Shown one piece after another: positions 46,883 to 59,800 of a stretch of 64,000 nt of DNA. Below the pieces are notes generated by a model, which was given only the letters and a program-made list of their open reading frames with translations, had not been told where the DNA came from and searched no databases. This stretch comes from Diorhabda sublineata (taxonomy: Eukaryota; Arthropoda; Insecta; Coleoptera; Chrysomelidae). Positions within the stretch are counted from its first letter, which is position 1. Each line of letters starts with the position of its first letter. The stretch covers positions 5,151,001 to 5,215,000 of the forward strand of contig NC_079477.1 in assembly GCF_026230105.1 (NCBI RefSeq). Direction: 5' to 3'. The position numbers and the translations under genes are program-made.

Positions 46883-47473
46883 TTCTATTTAAGATTCTGT
46901 TAACGCCTTTGTTATACTTTAATAAATTTTATTACTTTGATTTGAATATATGGTAATTTTCGTATTTTATTTATATTCCTTTTTAATAAACTCTGTTAAC
47001 TAAACTTTCAAAACTTAGTGTAAGAGAAACTTCCATATCTACGTAAAAAGTGCTTAATCCTAAGGTAAATAAGCACTTTAAGTTTTTCTAATCAAGATCG
47101 TTTACTATAAAAAATATAGAAGTACGATATCTCAATTCTGTTTTTATTATTTCTGAAATAGAAAAAATAAGAAACTAATTTAAAAATGAAATGTATAGGA
47201 GAATGTATTAACTATGACCAATACTCTTTCGTATATATTTGATAACACAAAAATATAACAAGTTTTGTAAAAAATAATGATTGTGTGATGTATCTTTGGG
47301 ATAACCAATGATGGTTGACCATATTCTCTGTATTCAACTATTTATTAAACAATAAGATAATTAAATTTGGTTTCAATAATCCGACGTCCATACTCGACGA
47401 ATGCCAGACTACTAAAGACCCGCTGTTTACAGCCCGCTTATAAATACTAAAATCCTATTGTACAAAAGGCTAT
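46883..47473. other. Downstream flank of Ube3c
   Basis: AATAAATTTTATTAC at about 46921 is a plausible poly(A) signal 38 bases after the stop. No further gene was recognised. Confidence 0.45.
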
Positions 47474-47755
47474 AAATAAGAGTCACATCAATAAAAAATA
47501 AAGTACGTAATTTGATACGTTAATGGAAATTCAATGAACACTTTAAGAGTCAATTAATTATGATGCGGATCCTCATTAGGATCGTTTACCATAAATATTG
47601 GTGAATACAGTAATCCTTAAGTCAGTTAGCTAAATGTATGATTCTTCACAGTCACATTAATATAAGACAAAAATTTGGTAATCCGACAGATTAATGGAGG
47701 GAAAAATAAGGAACGCTTTGTATCACCCAACCAGATCCTAATAGTTCCCATCAGA
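47474..47755 (-). repeat. Dispersed repeat D, copy 2 (inverted relative to 13.8 kb)
   Basis: Its complement aligns along its length with 13781-14088: TGATGGGAACTATTAGGATC against TGATGGTAACCATTAATCAT, GTCTTATATTAATGTGACTG, GTGAAGAATCATACATTTAG and CCATTAACGTATCAAATTAC. The family is unknown. Confidence 0.7.
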
Positions 47756-49149
47756 ACGTTTCCAAATGAAATGTATGAGACTTTTGTTTTATTGTATATT
47801 AAAGAACGTTGAATGATGTTAATTATTCAAAGGATTGCTACTGCCCAGTCAGCTATGATACCGAGGGTTTTCTATTAACAGCGAGAGGAGGGGCAACAAA
47901 TTGCCGTTCGGCATTATTTACAATATTTCCTAAATAAAATTCAATGTAATAATTCCCCACATAAAATACAACAGTCTTTAAATTTAAATAATTTTACTAC
48001 AGGAAATTATTTCAAAACAGGTAGGGTTAGAGAAAAAAAACACATTTTCAAGGGAACACTATTTATTTAACTGAAATATTGGACAGTGTATTGTGTAAAT
48101 TTATTTTGGATTCAAGTATGCCATACCGAAGTTTTTTTGAATATTTGGAAAATTATTGACATTTACATAGAACACATGACAACTGTTTGCTTAATTTATA
48201 ATTATGCCATAATCTACAGGACATTGTAACAGAAACAAACTATTGGCATAATATTTACAAATTGTAATGTTACCAAAAGCCAATTCAAATAAATTACCTG
48301 AGCTGTTTTACCTGAGAAAATTATCTTAAATTCTTCTATAAAAAAATGTTAAAACAGCAATTCTACTGGCTGCAGTATCAATAATCCACAGACGTTCCTA
48401 CTAATGTTAAAGGCCTAACAATAACAGTAACAAAAATCGTTACCAAGCACCTTCAGGAATATAGTATATGGTTAGCACCAAAAACAACAGTAGAAGTAAT
48501 AACAATATACAGGTTGATGGGCAAAACTCAAATACCCGTACATATACAGGGTTTTTGATTTTGACACTGAAATGTCCTGTATAGAGAATGGTATCATAAT
48601 AGTAACAAAATTTCACAACGATTACTATTTTTCGCATATGCAGAAATTTTGCACCATCAATCTTTAAAAAGCAATGGCACACTGACACAAAACTCATATC
48701 TATTTCTATATATATATATTATGAACTGTGTTGTATACAAATAGTATTCACCATAAGTAAAATATAAACTTATATTGATACCCAAGTTAAAACATGAACA
48801 ACAAATATATAATTACTGAGGTAGTTTACATCCTTTTTTTTATTATTTTTAATGATTACCTTAGATTGGATGATTAAGGAAATGTTGAATGAATTAGGAA
48901 ATTCTCGAAAAATATTAAAAGTAAATAAGCTGCACTTTGGTACGATCTTAATGTGACAAACTACAACGTACTTCAACTAGTCAAAGACCAACTGAATGTA
49001 TGTATGACTACAATTTCAAACATAACTTTGTTGTAAAGTCTCTATTTACATTTTATTAATGAATATTTGATCCATCGCCGAAATAAAAAAGATGAGCTCT
49101 CATAAACATTTTAAAATTTGGTTGGATATAAATTTTTTGTTATTTCAAT
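47756..49149. other. No gene recognised
   Basis: Intergenic AT-rich sequence without supported features. Confidence 0.5.
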
Positions 49150-50496
49150 TTATTTTTTGTACAAAAAATGGTTATAAAAACTAATCGGTATGCTTTGCAA
49201 TTTTCATCCAAATTCGAAACTAAATATTGGACGCCTTGCACAATACCAGAGATGGAAGCATTTATGGCAGTAATCCCGGAAATCAGTATCACAAGAGGAC
49301 CTACTATTTCTTTTTACAGGAACAGATTTCAATTACTTTTAAAAATTTTCCATTTAGTTAACAATGAGACTAGCATCACTGGAACCTCTCGAATACAACC
49401 CATGTACCAGATTTGACTTTTCGATTGAACACGACAACACAGTTTTTCGTCAGCATTATGTGACCAATAAACAGCTAAGTACAGATGAATCTCTAGTTGG
49501 AACAAAATGCTAAACAACCATCAAACAATATTTGCCAAATAAGAGACATCATAAATGGGGCATAAAATTTTGGTTGCTCCGTGATTCTATTACTAAATAT
49601 TATTTAGGTTTTTATTGTTATCGTGGAGCAAAATCTAAGGAAGATGATTCTGTAGTGGTGGAAAAACTCCTAAGTTTGGGAAAATATTTAAACAAAGGAT
49701 ACCATCTATTTCTATACCAGTATAGAGTCCAAAAAAATCCAGTCATCCTCGTTCCCACTGATAGCAATATTGGAAATGTAACAGTAAAAAAGAAACGTGG
49801 AAATTATGGAAGGAGAAAAAATCAAGCCAGCTATGATATATGCCTACAATCAATTCATAGGTGGTGTGGATGAATGTGATAAAATGCTTTGTTTACTCAT
49901 ACTTATATGAAAGAACAGTGAAATTTTGGAAAAAAGTAGTGTTCAATATTTTTGGACGAATGACTCTATAATCATATAATTTATCAGCATAATTCCAATA
50001 ATAAGTAAATGGCCAAATTGGAATTTACTTCCAGTGTTATAAGTGCACTATAGAAAAAATGGTTGGATGGAAAAAATCACATATCTCATCGAAACCGACT
50101 TTTAGATCGAAAGAATTGTCAGGACGAAATTTACGACGATGTGTGGTATGCAGCAGTAAGAGAAATGCACTGAAAAAATCAAACTTGATTGGCTCCATGT
50201 GTAAAAAGGACTGCACGGTGTTTGCATAAGGAAAACCCGTTTGTAAATACATCTTGTTCGTTTTTTCATATACTTTCTGTAATTTTCTTGTCAATAAATA
50301 TGTAGTAATCAATATCTGTGTTTTTATTATCATAGTATAAAATCTTCTGAAGAGAATGTTGCAAAAATTATGAATATTGGTGTATTGTAACGAAAATGGT
50401 GAATTTCTCTCGTTCATATAAATTATATATAAAAACGCACTTTTTTACTGGCATTTTTAGCATATTGGTGAAATATTTATGGCACTAAAGGGTTAA
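49150..50496 (+). pseudogene. piggyBac transposase relic with TTAA-type right end
   Basis: In order: RYALQFSSKFETKYWTPCT and MEAFMAVIPEISITRGPT (49185-49310), QLSTDESLVGTK (about 49471-49508), LPNKRHHKWGIKFWLLRDS with YYLGFYCYRGAK (49529-49640), then a broken GGVDECDKML box (about 49860-49890). A C-terminal Cys-rich segment follows (RRCVVCSSKRNALKK, CKKDC; 50129-50230). The DESL and GGVDxxD boxes hold catalytic acidic positions of the piggyBac DDE domain. Several stops interrupt it. ...TGGCACTAAAGGG is followed by TTAA (50493-50496), which fits a piggyBac right end and target. No matching left end was found, so the 5' side may be lost. Confidence 0.8.
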
Positions 50497-51054
50497 TAAA
50501 AATAATAATAAAACAAAAAATAAAATAATAAGAAATTAAAGTTCCTGTTACAACGAACTAGATACTCATTAACATGGAAAAAATATTCTTTCTTTAGTGA
50601 TATTTTGTGAAAAACTCCTCGGAATTTAATGAAAATGTTAAGATTGGATAAATACTTTACAAAAAATTTATGTTAAAAATTACATTAATAATAAATAGCT
50701 GGTCAGAGTATTTCAACTGTCTGCTCTTATTAATTCGTCGTAGTTCTTGGAAATATGATACGTACGCATGCATGCGAATTTAGTATGGTTCTAAATATTG
50801 TATGAACTATTGTGCATAATTGATTTGGAATATGTAAAATGAATGAAAATGTATCCAGAACTAAGGTACTAATTCTACAGCGGGCTGGTTTGCACATCAG
50901 TCTCCGTCTAGCAAAGTGTAACATGTACTATAAACTATAGTGTTGTAATAAAAAATATAGATACAAATTGATTTACATCAAGTGACCCCGATCGATTTCG
51001 AAGATTGTACAAACATTTTGTTTTGTAACTAGCCACAACATATACATATATATA

Positions 51055-51056
51055 TG

Positions 51057-51105
<49 letters not shown>
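51055..51105. repeat. (TA)n microsatellite
   Basis: About 50 bases of alternating AT after a short imperfect TATATATG prefix. Confidence 0.95.
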
Positions 51106-51107
<2 letters not shown>

Positions 51108-54100
51108 AATTCTTATTAATTTTTCGATTACCTTATATTTTTCAATGAGAATCCACAGGATTTGATATAAATCATTCTGTACAAGGAAGATAACCTCTTG
51201 CCGAAACGTTTTTTACTGAAAAAAAGTGACACATCTACAAGACAAATTTACAGGTACAGAAATCCACGAAATACATCCAATTTTACATGATTTTTTCGAA
51301 AATTTAGATCCAAACGTCCTCGACAGAGTTACTCCCTTTTAGTAAAAAAAATACCTGATTATTATATAATATGCACTATATACTATGAAGTTTGATTTTT
51401 ATAATGGGACTGTTACTCCTGTATTTGAAAACCAAACAATACTGACCATTATTGAATAAACACTGAAAAATGTATAAATTTTTTAGAAACAGAAATAATC
51501 GAGATAAATGAAAACGGGCCTGCATCTTTCTTTTGTGAGACTCAAAATACACTAATACAAGGAGTTACCTTCCCAGCGTTGTGTAAATATAAATACAGAG
51601 CATTCCAAATTAGTGCTAAACGTACTGCTATATCGGTTATTTTAAGAGTCAGATAGTTTTGATGGCGACCCGGTAAAAAAACGTCTTTCTCTTACAACAA
51701 TAGAAATAAATGCGTTTAGGTCCATTTTGAGATACACTGTAAAAGTAGCTTTTACGGATATCAGAAAATCTACAAGAAAAAAAAAATAAAAACAAAGTAA
51801 TATTATGAAAAATGCATAACTCCAAGAAAAACTATAACTATAGATTAACTTTTGTTTCCTATTCGATGATTGAATTTGACTGATTAGTCTCTTCAAATAG
51901 AAGTTGATTGAATACTAAATTTAAACAAAGAAACAAAAGGTTGCCTCATGGAGAGGATGATGAAATATTTAAACATCTTCAAAATTAATATAAGCACATA
52001 ATAGTAAGTGCACATTAACATAGAGGTCAAACTTTTGTCATTAAACAACTATAAGTAAAATCAAATTCAATCGTTTTAATAGGATTCTAAGTTAGGCACT
52101 ATGAAAATACCGTAACTCTGAATATGTATTGGATTGTCAGTCAGTGGTTATATTCATTTCAGTGACTAACTATATTATTTTTCTCATTTTTTTGTGTATA
52201 TGAATCAACTTATTTAGGTTGACTTTTGATGTGTTAGATATCAGATTGTAAGCATACAGGACAATCAGAAAAAGAATACCCCTAAAACCAGATTCGGAAT
52301 AGATTGTTAGAAATAAGTACTAATAGAATATGAATATACAGCATTTTAACGCAAGCATTGGAGTAATCAGTTTTATCATAATAAACGATTGGTTTAGATC
52401 TGGCTTTAAAAGTGTTCTACTTTGATCAAAACCTGTACTATACAGCAAATTAGATAATATCTTCACTCTAAAAGGATATTTATCGACTTTTCTGTTGAAG
52501 GCAGAATGAGAAGATTATTGAAATATTTCAATATTACATTCAATGATAGCTATCAATTTTTTAAAAATAAAATTCAACACCATATCTATATTCTTCTTAA
52601 AAATTATATTGTATATGGATTTTATTTTTATTAAATTGTTAACTATTTACGGAGTGAGTGTTCAGATTAACTGTAAAGTAGCAAATTGTCTTTTGTTTTT
52701 TGGGGATGAAGTATTAATCCGAAACATCCAAAAAGGAACAAAAATTAATGATAAAAATAATTGTCAAATTTAATAAACACAAGAACCAATTAAGAAATTT
52801 TTATATATATTAAATATTTTGGACTTGATTTTGTTAGAATGTAACTTATAATTTCAACAGCAATTATTAATTACAATTTCAATCAAAATTATATTCAAAA
52901 ATTGTACCAAATGAACGGCTATAATGTGGGGTAGTTTGGATAAACTCCAGTTTCCATTAAAATGTGTTCCTTGGAAGTGCTGAATGGAATGGTAAATGTC
53001 ATAACTGTCATATTTTGGATGAAAGTTGGGAAATTCAACATATTTTTCTACTTCGAGCAATAAAAAATATCAAAAGCCAAAATGGATTGAACTTCAATTA
53101 GGGAAATTTCAAGTTTAAGGATAAAGTATAAAGAGTTGTATTTTTTTTTTGGATTTTTGGATTACTTGAAGTACACAGTTTTGACTAACCGTTAGATTTT
53201 TTTCTATAGACAGATAGATGTTAAGATTACTCTATGTGAAAAATGGATTGCGTGAATTTGTTATTGTACAATGTAGCTACACTTATACACATTAAACAAT
53301 TATAAATTAACTGTATTTAAAAATATTTCCATTGATGTAGCAAATATTTTGATACAAATTAAATTATAAATTTGATTTTGTTAAGACATGTAGACATCTC
53401 AGTAGGATCTTCTATTTATATACTTTATAATCGAAACATTTTGGTTTGTACATCGATTGATCTTCATTTCTTATTATTAAAGATTAAAAAACTTTTTTAT
53501 TTGGTACTTTCTATATTACCGCTTCTAAGTGTGTGATATCTTTCCGTTATGCAAGTTACTGTATGGGGAGCATCTCATGTTTACTTATCTTTCTCTTATC
53601 CGAAAATAAATATATGTACCCTTTTAATACTTAACATATTTTCTTCATAAATAAAGCAAGCTCTCTTGGTAACATTTCTTGCACTTTGGCACACTTTTTT
53701 TAATAAAATCTGTACAAACGATTTAGTTTTTTTCTCTTCTATTTTTTACACAAAAGTAATAAATATATTAATATTCTCAATAAAATAATTTATATCCATT
53801 TTTTCACAATTTTATTCAATTTATATTTAAAATAGCGACCCCGCTACATTTTAAATTTTTTAAAAATCTAACAAAAAAAATATCCTCCCCAACAAACAAT
53901 ATTTATCAAAAATAGTTATTTTACATTTCCTGATGTATCAATTGGTTACTTCATTTTGTCCTTAATGCTAGACCACCAAATTCAGATGCAACAATGTTTG
54001 ATATTAGATTACTGAGAATTGTAATTACTCAGTTAACTTTTTTAGTGCAATAAAAATCGGAACAGTTTATTGTCAGGTATTGTGGTGTTTTTTTGTCACT

Positions 54101-56871
54101 GTTTATATGGTAAAATGCGAAAATCTAAAAAGGTGAATTGGGAATTCTGAAAACGTTGATAATATTCATACTAAACATAATATTTACTACTACTATACCA
54201 ACATTCACTACCTGGCGTGATTATATTAGGTAGTGATAATTTAATGACAACGTTTGTTATTAAAACTCGAACATATAACTGTAAAAAGTTTGGCACAAAA
54301 GACGGTTCCGATTTAAAGAAGACAACTTTACTATTCTTTTAAGCAGTTGTCTCAGAAATGATAAAATCTGTTAAACATTCGGAATCATCACCGGGTGTTT
54401 CTAAACAAATTTTAAACTAAACTGCTTAATGCTTAAACAAAGAACTTACAGGTTTACAAGTTGGAATGACAATCACAATGTGAAATGAATTTTTCTGTAA
54501 TCTAGCAATAGAAGTAACCGAATTAAGTTGCATCAGACACGGCGTTATTTACTAACACCTTATATACTTCCCGAGTTTGTACTATCAGGGACAAGTGACA
54601 CTACTTCGCCTTGACACAAGGCATGTCGAGAATCTTTCTCTTGTTCACTCGTCCTACACGTCTTAGGTTATAATACATTTTTTAATCTTCTCCCGAAAAA
54701 CAATCACTACCGTTTTAAACGCTCAAATAACTCAGAAACGGTCCCACAACACCAACAAATAATATATTATATAAGGGACCGTCTAGCGATATCTCGCGCA
54801 AAAACAACATTATTTCAACAAATCGCCTAACAATAATATTATAATAGTCAAAAAATGTCTTTTCTTACAAACACATTCACACACGGTACATTGTTCGTCT
54901 ATTTTTTAGTTTGTTATTTATTCTTGCTGCTAGATGTCACTTTACTATTTAAATATCGATCAAGGAAATTGAGATTATTTATTTAGATCATAACCAAACG
55001 TATGGTTTCACAAATAATTTTTTATTTGAATTCAATTTAGTTTATCAATAACGAACAAGAGCTATTTTTTAGAGACGTTTGCCGACACAAATACCTATAT
55101 GGATGGATAGAGAAAAAATTTAGTACCCACAACTTCTCCCCAACCCACCTCTAATAGTCGATTTTGATGGCCCAAAATGAGTCAGAGCTTGGACTACGAA
55201 ACCTCCAAAAAACCCTAAGAATGAACGCTGCCAGGAAAAAATATATTACATTACCACCCTCTCCCACCCTCGAAAGTTACTGAAAGCAACTGTAATCCAC
55301 TTTTTTATGATTTGAATCTGAATAGTGTACGAGATCCATGAACCAAAAATTTATAAGGAAAAATTGAAAATTAAATTACTCAAAATTTTCTTTCCTATTT
55401 TGATTATACACGCCAGTGTGGGAGATCTGATTTTTCTCATTCCAAAAATATGTGATTTTTTGCGATTGCCCCCTTCTTGGGGGGTCTAGGTGAAGCCACA
55501 CTTAAGGATGTGCAACTTTTTTACCAAACACAGTGAAAGGGAAAGTATGTTTTGAAGATAAAAAAATCTCCATAATCCCGTGGACGAAAGTCGGGAGGAT
55601 TCGTAGGGAAAAAATTAGGAAGTGGGTTGAAAAATTTGTTTTTTTCCGGAATTTGGGAACGTTATATGCAAGCGCGACGCGCCTTGACATACTGTCATTG
55701 ATGTATGGTAGTACTAATTTCGGGAGGGTTCCAGGAATCGGTAAATAATGAACTTGGAGCCGTAATTTTTGGAAGAACTTCCGGATTTTGAGTGCCTATA
55801 ATGGAATTGAGCTTGAAATATTCTAATTAACTTCAAAATTGATAAACTCGTATAAAAATATGTCAAGATCCATTTTTTTTCAATACAATATCAATAATAA
55901 CTGAAATTTTTTTATTACATTTTATAAAAAGATTTTTAATGCTGAATCTGACACTTTCTCAATTTCCTTAATCACAAAATACACCATTTCAACTTAACAA
56001 AAGTTATTTAAAGCTCTTCTTTCCACATTCACACTCAAATTACTGTAAAAAATCAAAATTACAGTCACATTCTCATCTCTGAAGGAACACTGTACATATT
56101 TCGTACATTTTTCTTCTTTAATGTAGTGCAGGTTCTTTCAGATTTTTTTTTCCAACTGTAACTGATTGGTCGTCGAACATCGGGATTGAGGTTTGGACAC
56201 GACCCAAATGCCTCATCGAGTCATGTCCAGCATGGTTTATCTTTGGTAAACATCCATATTTTAATAAGAAAAAAAAACAGTCTGTGGACGTCACACGCAA
56301 TTATACTCAAATCGTTTCATTTTAGGCAATAGCAATAGTTAAAATAAACGATCTATACGTTAACTGGAAAGTAAAAGTCTGAGTTCACAGACTGTTCTCG
56401 AGATTTGAAGTGTGTAAAATATAATATGCTGTGTATGGGTTATTGTGTGTAAATAACGGAAATTTCTGTGGTTATAAAATCTAATATATTTTGATTATTT
56501 GAGGTAGATTGTAGTTTAATAGGCACGTAGTTCGACGCATACCTTATTTTAGGAGAGTTCTCCAAACTTTCCACTTTGGTAAATATGACAACTAAATCAT
56601 ATTCATACATAACTAATCAAACTAGTAAAAAAAACTATAGAGAAACAAAAAAAATGATGATTAATTAGATAAACTCAACGCGTAGCACAACTGGGAACTT
56701 CTCCGACGCCTATACTTTATGTTTTAATTTATATACGAAGTTGAGCGACCAGATCAACGCTTGAAAATCATATAAGTGGAAGGCATCGAGATACGTTTCA
56801 TGTAAAAATAGGGTATGCATTAACAAACCCATGCTCATAGGCAGTGTGAATGAATGTTGCTCTAGTTAGTA
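51106..56871 (-). other. Long AT-rich stretch; possible Imp 3' UTR
   Basis: No coding sequence was recognised over 5.7 kb. It directly follows the Imp stop codon (56872) on the minus strand and contains no recognised transposon coding debris, unlike other intergenic stretches here. Drosophila Imp is known for a long 3' UTR, so part of this may be transcribed. A pattern-poor segment at 55130-55760 has C-rich runs (CCCCCTTCTTGGGGGG near 55470) and could be an unclassified repeat. UTR status is an inference. Confidence 0.3.
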
Positions 56872-59800
56872 CTACTGTTGTGGCTCGGATGAGGTAGCTT
56901 CCGACTGACTGACATCTTTTTGTTTTGGCTGACGTTGTCTGCCTTGGGGAGGGGCGACCGACTGAAGAACCATTGCCCGAATACGACGTTGTGCAGACTG
57001 AAACAAAATTATTATAATGACTTAAATATCTGTCAAAATAAATATAAAGCTTTTTTCCGGCCACCTAACTAAACGAAATATGTATTTTTAAATTAAATTA
57101 CCTTTTCTGTTTATATAATTGGATACATTGTGTTGAATGAAGTCATTTTATTAAAATTATAATAAAACAAGTATATTAAGAAATTCAAATATAAAATATT
57201 CACTTAAGAAAAATATAGTGAATTAACTCTGCCAGTTAATGCAGAAAATTAATGCCTAAAATTCTGTGTTAAGGATTACACTAAATATCAATACCCTTGT
57301 AATATTGAAAATCAACCTAAGCTTGAGACCACAGCTTTGGCTGTACCTCTTTCTTGGGAAGTGATATTTCACTTCATTAAAAGTATGTACAACTAATAGT
57401 GGGATGAAAAAAACAAAAGAAGTAATATTATATATCAAGTGCCTTGTACTAATTGTGACGCTGTCTACATAGGGCAAACATCTCAGTATTTAGAAAATAG
57501 TCTAAGAGGTCATCAATACGATAAAAAAAATAAAACTGCATTAACGAACCATGAAATATCAAAAAAAATATATATATATAAATTCAATTATAAATATCCA
57601 AAAATTCTTGAAACAGAATCTAATACACGAAAAAGAGAATTTTTAGAAATGGTTCACATTCATAAGAACGAAAAAGCTATAAATGATAAAAAAGATCTGA
57701 ATAATTTAAGTAAGCTCTATTTTGTAAATTCTAATAAATTTAATATATTAGAGATCAAGGAAAAATTAATTTTTCTTATTGGAACAAAGTTCTAAGTTGA
57801 TTATATCCTTATTTTGATGTTCATAAATTTACCAATCAATATTAAACATCATTCACTAAAACTTATCCTTATCTAACCTATAAAAATTCAACGTCATTCA
57901 AAATCAAACCAATCAAAAATTAATAAAAATTCCTATAGTAACCAGAATAAATATTTCAATTAATCAATATTTCTATCAAAGTCAATTTGAATATTGAATT
58001 CCATGAGATTAAAAATTTTTACAAGCTTTAATAATATCAAAATCACCGGAAATCTTAATTAATTATTGTAAGTGAAATTTTACTATTGTTATATATTTAT
58101 ACATATTTCTTATATTTATTTGACCATAATTTCAGTCCCAGACGATGAATACATAAGTATTCGAAAATATTCGGAAAATATATTGAAGTTAGTCCACTTT
58201 GGTGTTTCCTTGCCACGTTCCCAATAAGAAAAGAGAGAGAGAGATAAGGGAATAAGACTAAATTAGAGGACAGTAGCCATATAACCTTATTTACCTGAAC
58301 ACTGAAGAACGGACCAATGATATGAACTGTAGTTTCATCTTCTTGTGGCGATGTTCCTTGTTCAGGTAGCTTGATGACACTACCTGTGACACGTTGTAGC
58401 TCTCTTACGTTTTGACCTCCTTTACCAATAATTCTACCAACTTGTGAACTAGGTACCATAATTTCTACAGTCAATCGCACATCATCGGATCCAGCTACAA
58501 ATCCCTCTTCTCTCATTTTTTCGAAAATCAGATATTGAGCCTGCAAATGAGATATACGAATTAAAAGAAATCTGTTCATAATAAATATTTCTTCGAGTGA
58601 ATAATATATGTCAATAATGAGTCTATTAGTGAAAAGCAGTTTATATTATAATACATTTTATGCCTATAAAATAATGTGATGCTAAATTCTGAATAAATAA
58701 ATATTTCCTCAATTTCACAATATCTTGGTATTAAGTATTAAGAAGGTATAATTCTACCTATGTAAGATTAAAATGCTTCAGAAGGCCAACTAAATGCAGC
58801 TGCTAGAGGAGAGTTCATTTAAAATACTATACAATAATTAATACAATTATATATTTATAGTTGATTTCGGTTTAAATTATTCCGGCCCATAAAAAATATG
58901 AATAGTAAAAATGTTTATACCATTTAAGAGCACACGACTAACAGAAAAACTATAAATTTAGCATTGGGTAATAATTCAACGACGATTACTCAATAACAAT
59001 GTTGAAAACATTCAGAATTTAACATAAAAGTCAATATTTCAGCAAACTGAGAAATACTCACTTTCCACTGCGCTTCTGGTGATCCAACGATGGTGACTCT
59101 TCTTTCATTTTGTGTTTCTTGCGGTTTGGTTTCATCAATAGGCGCGATTTTAACTGACGCACCAGAGAATCTAATGATGTTTCTAATATGAGATCCCTTG
59201 GTACCGATGATGGCCCCGACGGCATTATTAGGGATGTACAAATAAGTAGTTTCTTGGGTATCACCACCGGATTGCGTTCCTGCGGGGTACATACCAGGAT
59301 AAGGAGCCTGACCTGTGTAAAGCCCTCTTGAACCATAGCCAATTCCTTTAAGGAGAACATGATAATGACATATTTGAAATTATTAAACGGCAATTACAGT
59401 TGAATATACATTATACTTTAGATCAAAAATTAATAAACGACTCTCAGATAATTTTGAGTTGAAAATAAGATTCAATAACTGTATATTCAATAATTACTGT
59501 TTGTCATAAGGATTTTGAAAATGATTCAAAAGTCTTTGGCAGAAAAATTTTGTCGAAAATCGATACCACTTTTTTAACCCTCACATGGTTTCGATTTTCT
59601 AATCATAACTTATCAACACATAACAAAATAAGGAAATGTGAAACAATGATGTTCCTAATTCGTTTCCTATTTAAAGTAAATCTACATATGATCCAATTTA
59701 GAATAATATACGGGTTTAATTGATTTTCACGCAAAAACTGTTATACTATATTGGCTACTTTCCATCAACAGTTTTTTTATTTGCTTAATGAAACCAATGA

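Noticed and set aside
50037..50417. 126-codon minus-strand frame
   Set aside because: Antisense to the piggyBac C-terminal region and without domain features.
55502..55748. Overlapping frames on both strands near 55.5-55.75 kb
   Set aside because: No known domain, no splice context and no family match; probably repeat-derived or chance.
59058..59393. 111-codon minus-strand frame overlapping an Imp exon
   Set aside because: Alternative frame of the KH3 exon; the KH3 frame is clearly the coding one.
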